This document shows, piece after piece, positions 46,230 through 58,699 of a DNA stretch of 64,000 nucleotides; the first letter of the stretch is position 1, and every line of letters starts with the position of its first letter. Position numbers and translations under genes: made by a program. This DNA comes from Hyalella azteca (lineage: Eukaryota > Arthropoda > Malacostraca > Amphipoda > Hyalellidae), in contig NW_025941560.1 of assembly GCF_000764305.2 (NCBI RefSeq), positions 1-64,000 on the forward strand, in the 5' to 3' direction. The notes under the pieces are model-generated. The model saw nothing but the letters and a program-made list of their open reading frames with translations. It had not been told where the DNA came from and ran no database searches.

Positions 46230-47262
46230 AGATCCCTTTGACGGATGCTCAATAATGGTGAAGTTATTTATATGGACCATGAAAAGATCATATTGCTGAG
46301 CACCCAGCTGACACCAATTATAAACAGATAGAAAAAATGTTATATGTAAGTTTAAAGGCTAAAAATTAAATTTAGTTGAAAACAGCTAACAATTAAAATT
46401 CTGTCGACCGGTAGTTTCGGTGGATTCTATTAAAAAGTTTTGATTAGTCTTCTGATTTTATTATGAATGCAGAGTCACACCTTCTTAACCTTCCCACAAA
46501 CGAGCATAGCCATGGTAGCAGATCATTCATAATGTTTCTCAGCCACTAGGAAATCAAGCAGTCAATAGCGTAACGTAACTTGCAGCGAATTATTTGGACG
46601 AGCCCAGCTGATTTGAAGCTGCTTCTCAGCGAAGAACTTCATCTGATATACTAAGCAGGCAGCTTTTTAAGGATTTGCCCGAGTTTGCGCTGGCCAAGAA
46701 AAAACTTTTAGTGCTGGTCTTAGTTCTCATATCATGCAAGGCTGAGCGAAAAGTTCTCAAAAGAACTCTGTTCGAAGTTTCCTGTAGCTCCTCTAATTGA
46801 TGCGCAAGAAACCCTGTCTTTCCTCAAACCCAAACTTCAATGGTTCAGTATTTTGTGATAAAAAAACTGTGATTTAGTTTTCATTCATTTATTTTCTGAT
46901 GAATTTCGGGCATAAATTTTGCATCCTCACCTGCTCTGTGCCTCAAATGATTTGGGTGACGTTGGAAATAGTTTTAATATGACCATTCAACGTAAAACTA
47001 ACATGTCGCTCAATACTTTACTTCACTTGTCTCTGAAGAATCTTCGCCAGTTCATTGCCTGACCTTATAGCAGCAACTCACAAGGTGCTGTTGAAGATTC
47101 GTGCCAGATTCATTTCGAACGCATCTGTCTACACTTCAAGTCAGATGGTGCGGACTAACCTTTTGAAGAATCTTTGGCCCCGGCTCATCTTTGGAACCAT
47201 GGATTAAAGCCCCGATGGAAGCTTAGCTTGAGCACGGTCGGGACTCAGGACGCAAGCATGGA
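46230..47262. other. No gene recognised
   Basis: No supported exon or element on either strand. Confidence 0.3.
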
Positions 47263-47336
47263 TATGTGCTTGAGTGGATGTCGTCTGCGCCACGACTTAC
47301 CTCGGTGGCACACCTGGCGCTTTGGATGCTAACACT

Positions 47337-47433
47337 ACCTTGGCCCCGGCAACTTACCTCTGCGCGCGACAACTACCTTGGCCCCGGCAACTTACCTCTG
47401 CGCGCGACCACTACCTTGGCCCCGGCAACTTAC
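47337..47433. repeat. 38-bp minisatellite carrying splice-donor-like sites
   Basis: About two and a half copies of a unit with ccttggccccggcaacttac and ctctgcgcgcgac. On the minus strand each unit contains AGAG/GTAAGTTG, a full donor consensus. It lies just upstream of the exon at 47449. Confidence 0.9.
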
Positions 47434-47448
47434 AGTACCTCTCCGCAG

Positions 47449-47597
47449 GCGTGGACCAGCTCCAAGAACCAGCACTTCACAAGCGATTCACCGAAGGATT
47501 TTTTAGCACTTTGGGTACGTCGCCCTATCTTCGTAGGCACGGAGCAAGCGGTGATGAGGTGTTAAATCCTGTTTCTTTTCACTCGAAACCCGAATAA
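47449..47597 (+). CDS. Probable 3' terminal exon, unknown protein
   Basis: After an acceptor with a pyrimidine tract (tacctctccgcag) the plus strand is open for about 49 codons: GVDQLQEPALHKRFTEGFFS, then TLGTSPYLRRHGASGDEVLN, then PVSFHSKPE and a TAA at 47595-47597. Two overlapping AATAAA poly(A) signals sit at 47593-47598 and 47600-47605, immediately at the stop. GC-rich codon ends and the poly(A) signals support a real last exon. No upstream exon is placed with confidence, because the 38-bp minisatellite occupies the adjoining DNA. The family is not recognised. Confidence 0.45.
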
Positions 47598-47605
47598 ATA
47601 ATAAA
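47593..47605 (+). terminator. Two overlapping poly(A) signals
   Basis: AATAAA at 47593-47598 and again at 47600-47605, directly at the stop codon of the exon at 47449. Confidence 0.5.
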
Positions 47606-47755
47606 GCCATTAATTATCCATACTTTAATATTTATTGGTAATTTTAAGACTTCATTCATGATTCTCCAATAATCAAGATTGCATCTTACTCGAATCGTGT
47701 GGCAACAAGTTGCACCAGCTCGACATACTTTTGCTACGATTGCAAGCTTTTGTCA

Positions 47756-47935
47756 TTAACAATCTTTTATTGCATCGAGCATTTTTTCATCTACTTTCAG
47801 AGCTGAACTTTTTGCCTTGCCTGACCACTGTTTCCTTTTCTTCAGAAATTTCGGGTTGTGCAGACGCGGGAGCGAGTTGCGGCTACTTTGCCTCTTCACG
47901 CTTATTGAAGAGGAGCCGCTACCGAAATTAGGCAC
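47756..47935 (-). CDS. Exon candidate, basic Ser-rich segment
   Basis: Minus-strand frame of about 60 codons without an ATG: NFGSGSSSISVKRQSSRNSL, then PRLHNPKFLKKRKQWSGKAK, ending DEKMLDAIKDC. Rich in Lys/Arg/Ser like a cytoplasmic tail or nuclear protein. A clean acceptor is not obvious, and the plus strand is also open, so support is limited. Confidence 0.25.
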   Translation of the reverse strand: MPNFGSGSSSISVKRQSSRNSLPRLHNPKFLKKRKQWSGKAKSSALKVDEKMLDAIKDC

Positions 47936-47941
47936 CACCAA

Positions 47942-50918
47942 ACTATCTCGTGGAATTGATGGCCATTTATACCATCTTGAAAGTTTTCAAATAAAGAAAA
48001 GCTTTCTTTGGCCTCTAATCCATTCTTGTTTTGATTGCCTATACATTCATTTTATCAGCTCGTTCCTCAAAGTTTTACCTATTTTGACCCCCTTAAGTTT
48101 TTCCTCACTATTATAGAAACATGAACTTTATTCATCAGTGGGGCCTAGTTCAGGAAATTTATAATTAACATAATTTTTTATCTATGAATATTTTTCCTGT
48201 GATCGCTCAATATTTAGCATATTTTGATCAACAATTAATTGAAGTAGACAATAGTTTCGTTCTTGGCTACAACTAACACAAAGCCAACCAACCCAGAGAC
48301 CTTTACTAAAGACGGTCCCCCTATGTTTGTCTTGTATGTAATGAGTACGCGGGGTGCATAGTTGATATGAAGCTCTGTTGAAGGAAACCATACATATGTT
48401 TTTGGTGTATTTCCGAATACTTTGAGTAAATGTCGGTGACAACAAGAATTGTGCCGCAATTTGTGAGAAAGTTTTATTATTCGAGTCACTGGAGTAAATA
48501 GATGATTTTTAGTAAGACATTGCGATAAATAAGTGCCATTAAATTAACCCGAAATAAGCGTATTTCATAGTTTTAACATCTCCATCTCATGACAAATTGA
48601 CTATTATTTACTATAGTTGACTTGAAAGAAAAGCACAAGAATCGGCGACAGGCCTATCCAGGCCTATTCTTCAACTCCGAAGATACTATCCCATATTAAA
48701 ATAATTTTCAATCTATATAAATGTATAAACAACCTTAATTTCATTATATTCAAATCGTTTTGAGACCCCTAAATGACTTTGTAAAATAATCAAGATATGT
48801 TGAAATGCTTGGGTAGAAGTTTCCCCAGTTCTGAAAAGTGAAAGCAATTATGAACTTGCCAATAGCATTATTTTAAAAGATCAAATGTAACAACTGTACT
48901 AAAATACTTGAAACAACTGAATATATAATATTTTTTCACACCTTCATTTAGTAACTCTTTTATGATTTGTCTTTCCAAGTAGAAGTTTGCTGTTAATAAA
49001 TTTCATACGTCGTTCTCATTGCAAAGATGGAGCAGGCTCGGAGTGGTCAAGAAATATGGAACTAAATCCAAACATAATAAAAAATCATGCCAGTGGTGCT
49101 ACCTATCTAGTGATGAAGGTACTACGTCGATAACTCGTCCCATGATCACTATAAAATTTACAAAACTTTTCCTAACCTGGACCAATGTTACACGATAAAT
49201 TAACTTGAAAGAATGCTCCGAAACGCCTATTGTTTCACGTAGAGCCAATTTGTTTTTTTCAAATGCGACTCACCAAATTTTTTTATTAATTAATATGTTC
49301 CTTCATCAGTCCGTGATGTTTCATTATTTAAAAGATATTTACAGAAAAACATGAATTAACTAGTCACGATTAGCTGCTCTTAGAAATGTACACAAGGTTT
49401 TACGTCCGAGTGTGCGTCCTTAAATTCCTGTACGACCTCTAAGTTAATTTGTCAGAATCGTTTAGATTGAATACGATTTCCTTCTGATAAAAGTTTGCGA
49501 AAATATATTAATTACATCTCATTGACTTCTAAAGCTGCAACAAACTTCTACCCCTTCCGGAGCAGTCTCTCTGATGCGACAAGCATTTAGTCTTTTACAA
49601 TAGCATAGGAAAATTTGGGTCGAGGAATAATTACATTGACATTAATAGCGGAGCTCATTGTCGAGCGGACACTTTCGACTGCCATGCGAGTCGCTATGCG
49701 CACGACGGTCTCGATATTTGTTGTCGTCTAATTAAACTAAATTAAGGCGAAGAAAAATTATTTATGCTCAGAAATGACTGTAATTGTCTAGTTAAACTGT
49801 GAATTTGAAATAATAATTAGAGATATGGAGCGGGTTGTAATAATCATAGAATTTGACAAACGTGACTATATATAGTAGGGAATGTAACCCTGTATTAGGG
49901 AGCTGGCTCGTCATCTTAGTGCTAGTGCTATTGAATTAGCAAGAGGCTTGTCATTTGAAAAATTGATGCAAATAATAACAATAAGAAGAATAGATAAAGG
50001 CAGGACACGATGGAAGTAGCCTCGACAAATGGTATTTTATATCATGCGGAGAGAGTTACTTAATGTTCCGTTGTACTCAACTGCTTCGAGGTAAATTGAA
50101 TCAGTCGATGTTTTTGACTCTTCGAAAACTTAGCATTTCGTTTTAATTGATGACATTGTTGAATTGATGTTGACGCAGCTATTCTAGCCACGGTGAATTA
50201 TTTCTGTTCCTGATGAATGAACAAATATCCTGAAACGGTCTGTCAGCAAGTGTTCTCAAGGGCTTGCATATTTAAGAGCATTTGCATAGCAATTAACGGG
50301 GAATGATTGCTGTCCGGAAAAAATTCTACGGAAAATAACCATCAGATCATCGACGGCCAATGTTTATTCGGTGGTCGGCCGCCTGTGTTTCGGCCGCGAT
50401 CTCAATTAGTAGAGCCGCGAGATGCAGACATCTGTGCAGGTGTTATTTTTTCAGTGCATTTATGGGCGGCGCAGTTTTCATTGTATTGGGTCAAGTGTGC
50501 CTGGAATTTATAACGGACGAAATAAAGCGCTGGGCGACTTTTTTTACAAGCTATTGCGTTGAATGTTTTGAGCGCAGCAGTGCGAATGCTGAAAAAATAT
50601 TATCCGATAAAAAAGTTCTCAAATTGAGTCTCTGCGTAAATTGTAAATGTCTGAATTGCCTCATACGAATAACTTATTGAAGTATGCCTCAAGAGTTTGC
50701 GCTTTTCATCTTGAAAATTTAGTTTCGCAACTAAAAATAAGAAAAATTGCTGCAGTCTATTAATGTTCCATCTCTCGATCAGTATCGATCTCCATAGAGG
50801 AAAAGTTATCTAATAGTGTACGTTTCAGAAACCAGCCAGCGAGATCATCAGATAGAAAACACAGAGTGCAAAAGTGTATACACAAAAAGACCAAATTTAA
50901 AACGGAAGACACAAAAAT
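47942..50918. other. No gene recognised apart from a dispersed repeat
   Basis: Contains the dispersed repeat at 48626-48687. A plus-strand frame at 50360-50680 includes a possible membrane helix (FFSAFMGGAVFIVLGQVCLE) after an acceptor-like tattttttcag, but without further support. Confidence 0.3.
48626..48687. repeat. Dispersed repeat, copy 2
   Basis: Second copy of the sequence at 45611-45670, same orientation, moderate identity. Confidence 0.6.
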
Positions 50919-51460
50919 CTAAATCTTAACTGAACGGAGAAGGGAACGAATACCCAAACGATTAAAAATGTTAAGAGCATAAGAACTGTATAAGCGGTGG
51001 TATTGCAGGGTTTCAGTTAAAAATATATAGCTCTGCAAAATCCTTAGATCTGAGACACCAAAAGTGGAACATAATATTTTATAATCGCTCTCAGACACAT
51101 GCAAATCTCGCTGTTAAGAGCAGGGTGCTCAACAGAATGGGCGAGTGGGCAAGCAGAAGCCAGAACGGAAACTCTTGACACCATGTTTTGTCTGAAGTAG
51201 GGCTGACTCTATTCTGATGTACGCTGATGCGCACTGTGCACAATTGTACTCGTAAACCAGAGAAGACAACATTTGGGCAGGAATAACATACTCATACTTG
51301 AAGAAGTGACCAATAATTATTGCGAAATGATTTACCAGAAAAGCGTGTAAATAATCTTCTGGAAATATTTCATGAATAGGGTATTTAATCCGTTGGACAT
51401 GGTTTCGGAGAGCTGCCAAAGTAGGGCAATGTGAAATAAATTGAGTTTCTGTTATAGAAC
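50919..51460 (-). mobile_element. Penelope-like retroelement, GIY-YIG end, decayed
   Basis: Minus strand. The first frame (51460-51129) has HEIFPEDYLHAFLVNHFAII, then PAQMLSSLVYEYNCAQCASA, then RSGF. The pattern SLVYxYxCxQCxxxY....L..H...S.R.G matches the Cys-Cys segment and GIY-YIG nuclease of Penelope-like elements. The second frame (51104-50919) continues with ESDYKILCSTFGVSDLRILQ, then SYIFLTE, and YSSYALNIFN, the family's YxIL...DLRILxSLYI...PLNI tail. A frameshift and stop codons separate them and the usual YIG has become YIR. No reverse transcriptase was seen upstream. It is an inactive 5'-truncated copy. Confidence 0.75.
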
Positions 51461-54123
51461 TCTGTAAAAATATCGGAATATCGCTTGGACAGGAATTTCT
51501 TAACTTTAGCTAGACAAAAACTCATTAAAAATAAATACATCAGGAATGAATTAAAATTCAGCATTCATAGCAAGGAAGATGTGCGAAATCGGGCTTAGGA
51601 CGTTCGAGCTAATAAATCTCAATACTATAATACTATATCTATCTGGTAACAAATTATTATTTGTTTCTAAACGTGATTCACACAAAGAACTTATGCAGAA
51701 CCTCATGAATTTCTCAAAGTAAGACGATTATCACGCAGAACTATCCACATTCAACGCTTAATATTGTGTCGGTAACTTTTCATAAGCGCTGCACCACTTC
51801 GTTGCACGAGGCGAAATTAATGCTTTGGATTAATGTGTAGGTTTTCCATTTTGAATATATTTCTCTTTATGGATGCTGACCGAGAGATTCTTGCTAGCAA
51901 GCATCGCGAACAGAATATTTGCATCTAATCCAGCGCTTTACACATTCCTGCACTTCAGATAATTCTGCTTGTCTGAATTCTGCAGTTACTGAACATTTAT
52001 GAAGCGCAATTATAAAAGACTCCTCTGGTGCTTCACTTCCAGCAGGTGTAATAAAATGATTACTAGTAACTTATGCATGTTTATTTAATCTGTCTCTTGA
52101 TTCTGCCGTTGTTCTCACTCCACGCAATGAATCTGAAGTACGTGCGTATGGTGCAAATTATTCAAATTTGCGTCTATTCAAAGATTACTGTGGAAGTTAT
52201 ACAGAAACTACTCGCACAGAAGCCGCCATTTTCATCCCGTAATGATGAAGCGTATTATCAAAATTTCAGATCTAATCCTTCAAATTGCATTATCTCTGAC
52301 ATTAATTAGTTCAACTTACGTATCTCGTGCAGGTAATGATACATAATCGAGTATTTTTGAGTCCATCGTCATGCGGCCATTAGCTTCTAATCGAAATATT
52401 TCCCGAGAATCGATGCTAAATATTAATATCTGCTTATTATTTAATTTCATTATTTTTATTTTTACCAGCTCCTCACGCAATAATGCATTTAGTGTCGTTC
52501 ATAGTTGCAGCACCAGTAACAGCAAGCAGCTCATTAACCAATACACAGCAGGGCTGAAGTCGACAATTTCCTTACGAGCCAACCAAGTTCCTCAGGAATA
52601 TTCGTAGCGCCAATTAATTGCATCAAATTGGTCGCGGTAGTTTGAGACGATCATTTTGACAATGAGAACTGCTCTACGTATAAACATTGATTAAATTCTG
52701 TATTGTAATTACGCTTACATGGGTCACCAATATGCACATGCGGATTACATATATTGTTCTCTTTAGAAATTTAGGTCCTTGATTACTGTTTCCGGAGTGA
52801 TATAAGGTATACGGACATATGAAGCAGGTTGTCTTGTACGAAGAGTTTTATAATCATTCGTATTGGACGTTCGTAACCCCTGCCTCCCAAAAAACGTTCA
52901 ACTGCATCTGATACCGAGGTAGAAGATGTATCTTAATTGTAGCTTTCAACGCGATGATAACACTTGTAAGGAAATGATAAATAAACAGATAAATATTGAT
53001 AAACGAATTTCGTCAATGAAGAAACAATTCTACAGTCCACATAAGTACAGTCTTAGCGGTGAACAACAGTATACTCTATACTGCTGGATTATAGTATAAA
53101 TAATAGTCTTGACTAGTGGTTCATCATATACATTATATAGTATAGTCTTAAGCGAAGGATTGTACTACAAATTATGCATCATCTTAAACAGTTTCGGCAA
53201 CTTTAAGAATAAAGACATGAATTTTTGGATATGCCGATATAATTTTAAATACTCTTATCACCACTGGGAAACATCTATAAATAGGAAAACATATACATGA
53301 ATTTTATAATTATTGTAGATGGAGCCTAGAAATCGATGTAATAAGAACAAGAAGTTGTCATAATTTCGATTGCTTGACGGGTTATACGGTGACTAAGTTT
53401 TGAGTGTTTCTCCCTAGTTTCAGGAAAATCTTGAATTTACTCTTAAAATCAATTTTTATATATGGCATTTCAATAAATTTTTAATCTTCATCGCACTATA
53501 ACTTTTTCGTCATCTCAATATTTTATCACTGATAAATCCATGAATAAAATTTCTCAAAATTAAGAAATGAGCAACTAGATTGGGCCAGCTAGGTTGTTTC
53601 TAAGTGAGAATAAGTCCCTATCGTTTCAGTGTTTTCCACTTATATTAATTTGACTTTCTATATTATAAGACTCAACATTTTTGTGTGCGTTGAAGTTGAT
53701 TAGCGTTTACTTTATTTTAAGCTTCCATTATTTCGGTGCATTTACCAGGATAGGAATTAAGGGGAATGCAAAATTCCTTAATGCAAATTCCTTTTACAAG
53801 CATTCATGCTGAGTTCATCCGGGAAGCCATGCAGATTGTAAAATAAGAGTCAACTTTTTCTGGGCGATAACAGGATTATGAAGTTAATGACCGTCCTGAT
53901 TATTTCCCTATTTCGAGGTAAGTGGCTTGACCGAGATCCTATCATTAGCTCTTTGCCACAAGGAAATTTTTTAGAACAGCGCCGTTCATAAGTTAATGCG
54001 GGATTAAAATACTAAATTATGACCGTCCATCTGAATTGGAGTTCAAACGAAACAGCTTGCAAAATATAAAATTTTGCTCTTCCATTTAAATGCACAGATA
54101 TTGCCCTAGTTTCAAACTATTGC
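51461..54123. other. No gene recognised
   Basis: AT-rich. Frames at 52073-52309 and 52371-52607 on the plus strand have no motif or splice support. The reverse transcriptase that should precede the Penelope-like tail was not found. Confidence 0.3.
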
Positions 54124-54913
54124 TTATATTATGAGTCCAAAAACCTTTCGATCTAGTAATTGGACGGAAATAATTCCTTCAAAAAGATTTCGAAATAACC
54201 ACTTCATCATCGCTTCCCCCATGGCTGCAATAGATCTTCTTGAGGTTAGAAAATTCACATGATTGTCTCCTTCTATGTGGAGGTTCTTACCAAATACTAA
54301 CAATTTCCTCTGCAATCCTTGTTAATGATTTTTTTTTTAATTTTCTTCGCCTCCATAAATTTTCTGTGCCAGCCTCGGAAGTCCCGACGAAACTCGTAAA
54401 AATTGCTTTGAAATAATGTTCACCATTATCTGCAAACAACCGTGTGCACAGCTGGTCCTCATATTCATCGGTTGAGCAATATGGTTGGCAAACCACCGAG
54501 CCTTAATCATACTCAACTCTTACGGTCCCTGCACTTAAAAAAATAGACGTAAGTTGTTACATATTTATTCAAGATCTAATGCACTCAAGTTGTTATTTAC
54601 ACAGAAATTTTAGGTTAGTTTGAGTTCAATTTACGTTGACCAAACATGACTGAGGTGTTTTTGCTACTAAAATTTGCTAGCGGATCTGGTGAATTGGATT
54701 TTTTTTGGAAGCTCCACCGCGGGGATTGCTGTCCAAAAGAGAAGAATTGAAATGCTTCAATCTAGATTCAATAAAAACGTAATCGAGTTTACATGGGCTA
54801 AACACATCTTTGAGCTCGTGGCTCACTGGGTTGTTTTCCTCGGTGACGACGCGCTCTGATTTTGTTGTCGAAAGTGCGTTTTCTTTAGATAGCTTTACTT
54901 CATTCTCAGGCAT
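54124..54913 (-). pseudogene. Cluster of coding-like minus-strand frames, possible transposon relic
   Basis: Three consecutive minus-strand frames in different registers: about 54913-54677 (acidic/Ser-rich start MPENEVKLSKENALSTTKSE), 54496-54287 (VCQPYCSTDEYEDQLCTRLF, then FADNGEHYFKAIFTSFVG) and 54315-54124 (NLHIEGDNHVNFLTSRRS). The second ends near a donor-like GTATTTG/GTAAGA. The text reads like protein rather than noise, but no transposase motif could be named. It may be one decayed gene with frameshifts or several exons. Confidence 0.25.
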
Positions 54914-56583
54914 GACAAATCAAATCAGTACGTAGAAGGTCAGGTTAATTATTAATCCGGTTTAACACTTTCTCATGAGTTTTATTTACATTTTGCGAGT
55001 GTATAGACAAAGAGAATTGTTAGCATTGTTTTAGAACTACACTCGTAAGATAGTTGGATACGGGATGTTATTATGTGTGACAGCGAGAAAAAGAAAAGGC
55101 TTATGTCTCACGTTATAAAAGTGTGATTAACAACCGAAGACCACGTGTCACCATAAAAAAATTGCTAGATCAACAGTTACATTTACAGATTTTCATGGAG
55201 TTTTTACAGTCAATTAACTCAATCTTGGTAGGATAAGACATTCATTCATGTAGAGAGAGCATGCAAGTCTGATGACCACCAAGAAAGTTACCGATATAGC
55301 TATGCCAAGTCATGATAATGTTTTACGCCGGTTCAATTTGATCCTACAGAATATTGGTGCAAATAAATATCGCAGCTAGCGAAGATTATCGTATTTTAAA
55401 TGTAAATTTAAATCAAAGAAGCAATCAAAAATTACTTGAGATTATGATTTTTTGTAGAATTATTTGAAACTGATTATTATAATCAGAATATTACAGGAAA
55501 AAATTATTTATCTTAAAACAAGTACACAAGTGGTATGGTTTACTAAACTTTAGTGATGGTCTTGTTGTGACTGAAGCAATGAACAAGTCCAAAATCAGAC
55601 AAAAATATTTATCTGCAATAACCGATCCAATATGAAAGTCGCTTTCAACTATCAATAAAAAACTTTTCTAGCACACGAATTCAAAATTACATTTTCAAAT
55701 TTTTAGAACCTTAATTGTATTGCGCAGTCATGAACAAAAAATTGCGATCATTCAATTTTTTCCCCGACACTCCAGGCAGATGGATTTGCAAAAAATTGGT
55801 GGCCCATCGATTTTTGATTGATGTTTTAATTTTGTCGGCGCAAAAACAATAAACTTCCAACTCACGACGTGCCTCTCTAAATAGAATAAATGTGATGAAT
55901 AAAATGTCGGATGATGAAAAATTACAAAATTACAATTTTTTACTGTTGAACAAGGAATAGCAATAATGCTCGATGAATATTATAATATAATTTTGCGAAA
56001 AGTTACGGCATGGTGACATCTATGCTACTAACAAGCCCCATTATAAAACTCCGATATATCGAGATTGTACGAGAGATATTGTACCACTCATGTGTACGAT
56101 GGTACAAACGAGTTAACGAAAAAGAAATAGTATTAATTTAAAATATTATTGAAATATTATCAATTAGTACGAAAAATAGATTTATAAGTATAACAGTGCA
56201 TAGCAGTTTTGCAACGAGCGGCCTTGTCTGAACAGCCATCCACCTTTAAATGCACTGAATCGGCTAACTCATTGTATCGAGTAGTTATACAGATTCTTCG
56301 TCATACGGATGCTGCGTCCAGTAACGAAATGGGCAGAAGCGCGGCAACGGCAAGAAGAATCAAAGACTCGAGTCATTCGAAGTGCGAAGCTAATCTCGTC
56401 TATTTGCTACCGGGCAATTTTTTCTATTTATTTGAGGTGTGGCCAAAGTCGACGTATCGATGCGCCTTCAGAGGTGAAGACGATGCTGACGATTTCTACG
56501 AACGATGAGTTCGTAGAAATGACATCGGCACTGTCTATGTACGAGCCTTGATTTAAATCTAAGCCAACGATGTTCGTTAATGC
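54914..56583. other. No gene recognised
   Basis: AT-rich. The block 56209-56551 is open on the plus strand in two frames with no motif. Confidence 0.3.
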
Positions 56584-56680
56584 CTCATCTATGTTCCATC
56601 GATGCCCATCCATGTTCCATTGATGCCCCATCTATGTTCCATCGATGCCCATCCATGATCCATCGATGTCCCATCTATGT
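56584..56680. repeat. Minisatellite of 21-22 bp
   Basis: Four to five copies of a unit like ccatctatgttccatcgatg, alternating ctatg/ccatg. Confidence 0.88.
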
Positions 56681-58417
56681 CTTGTAGAATCACCTAAATT
56701 TATTTCTTTATTTGGGGCGAATAAGACTCATAATATGATGCCATCTTATTCCTAATTGCTTTCAAGTGAATTATGATTGCGATTTAACTCGTTAAGGTAA
56801 TTTTTAGAATAAAGTTTCCGAGTTTGCCTCGCACTCTGAGCAAAACTGGGAGCTGTCGAGACCTCATCCCGCAAGTTATTATCTCGTAACGAGTCGGAAG
56901 TTGCCTGCCAGAACCAACATCTCACTTTTAATGTCTCGAATTATGAAGAAAAATATATTCAAGCAAAAACCTCGTCAGTCATATTATTAAATGTTTCTTT
57001 AATTAAGTTTGGAAATTGTTTGATAACACTAAACCATTGCAATTTCCAACATCGTTAAATTTCAACGCCTGTTTCATATTTATTCGCTATGTTTTAACTA
57101 GACTTTTCGCCAACGACTATTCCGGAGTTCTCCCTTGAATTGCGGTATGTGCGTATTAACTTTAGTGCGCATAACAATTATTCTGGATTTTGCGGGCACT
57201 CGCTCATTATCTCTGTGAACTGCCGTGGGCGCCGCGATATCGTGCCCTTTAAAATTTATTTATTTGAGTCATCCATCTTCATGAAATATGAATATCTCCC
57301 AAATTATGTGCACGTGTATATTATTAAAATTCCCCTGAATTATCGCCCAAATATTTACCATTAATTTAGTAGAATAGAAAGAATCGTGAAAATGTACATT
57401 TAGCGTAACAATATCTTGTAGAATTTGTTTTTTTTATGTTACTAGCATATCTGACGAATAAAACCAAAATTCAAGCTGTCATATTTTGTCGCAATTAAGC
57501 GGGTAAAAGTCTTAAAAACGAAATCTGTAAACTAGTATTACTTGTTTATAAAACTTGCATGCACTGAATCTACAGAATTAACCTTTTGAGATGGAGCGTC
57601 ATTTGTACATCGATGCAACTTGAAAGGATGGCTTTCCACTCAAGTTACCACACAATAAACAAATAATACTCACTTGATAAAATATTGGGATATTTCTCGC
57701 TTTGAAACTGCATCCTTAAAATAAAAACACAGTAATTTCACAGTTTTGTATTTTTAGTTAAAATATAGGCGTTGCACATAGATTCTCAATACCCGTATTT
57801 CCTCCGATGAATTTCCTGTGGATAAATTACGTACATTTCATCGTGTCAAAATTTGGTGGGAAAATGGCGTCCACCGAAGGACCGCCGTTAGCTCTGGCAT
57901 TTGGTCTACCGGTTCACGGGCGCGCGCTAAATTGAGGAACCGTGTGCACAATTTGTTTTAGACGGGCGATCTGAAATTGCATTCACTTCGTTTATTGCTA
58001 AGCCCGCTTCATGGTAAATTCTTTCTGATGTTTTGAAACAATGGAAGTGTATCTGACAGTGATTAATTTATTCCTCCAGAATCACTAGATGAATAGGGCG
58101 TTCACAGGTAAGTGATGCATCAATTATTGCAGCATCACATATTTTATTATTCTTCATTAAAATGTAGGAACCAAAATTGTTAACGATCGTATCTCTTGCT
58201 ATTTCATGTCATTTCGTAAGACCGAAGAATTATTCTAAATTAAATTAGTTTTTTTCTCTAGCTGAATGCAATTTTTTTATTGGAAATGGCAGAATGCTTA
58301 AAAAAATTCACGTAATCTATATTATACTAAAAATACATCAGAATATTTCACACAATCTATTTCATTTTAAAGCTCCTACTCCTAACGTGAACGTCACTTA
58401 CAAGTTTATCGCAGCTC
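56681..58417. other. No gene recognised
   Basis: A short ATG-led plus frame near 57865 (MASTEGPPLALAFGLPVHGR) in a GC-richer patch stops after 23 codons; otherwise AT-rich with nothing supported. Confidence 0.3.
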
Positions 58418-58535
58418 TCACTTGAAGGATCTGGTCACACTGAAGGGAAGCCTGTTGCCCAGCTTATCCCACTTGGCGGGCGGCTTGTCAGGATATTTCA
58501 GCTCAACACTTCCTGGCAGCTCTTCCCTGAGGCGC
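58418..58535 (-). CDS. Probable 3' terminal exon, unknown protein
   Basis: Minus-strand frame from a CAG acceptor at 58536 to a TGA at 58418-58420: RLREELPGSVELKYPDKPPA, then KWDKLGNRLPFSVTRSFK. Thirty-nine codons with GC-rich third positions and a compact, conserved-looking basic C-terminus. The acceptor (ctctcctgcgcctcgccag) is itself one unit of the adjoining 20-bp minisatellite. The frame stays open upstream through the repeats to about 58705, so the repeats might alternatively be translated. I do not recognise the protein. It is on the same strand as, and about 3.4 kb downstream of, the gene ending at 61941; they could be alternative ends of one gene. Confidence 0.5.
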
Positions 58536-58697
58536 CTGGCGAGGCGCAGGAGAGCCTGGCGAGGCGCAGGAGAGCCTGGCGAGGCGTAGGAGAGCCTGGC
58601 GAGGCGCAGGAGAGCCTGGCGAGGCGCAGGAGAGCCTGGCGAGGCGCAGGAGAGCCTGGCGAGGCGCAGGAGAGCCTGGCGAGGCGCAGGAGAGCCT
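58536..58697. repeat. 20-bp minisatellite across a splice acceptor
   Basis: Eight near-identical copies of gcctggcgaggcgcaggaga. On the minus strand each unit is a pyrimidine-rich tract ending in CCAG, so the array is a series of possible 3' splice sites leading into the exon at 58535. All three minus-strand frames of the unit are free of stops. Confidence 0.95.
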
Positions 58698-58699
58698 AT

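Noticed and set aside
57865..57936. Short ATG-led plus-strand frame in a GC-richer patch
   Set aside because: Stops after 23 codons with no donor before the stop, so not supportable as a first exon.
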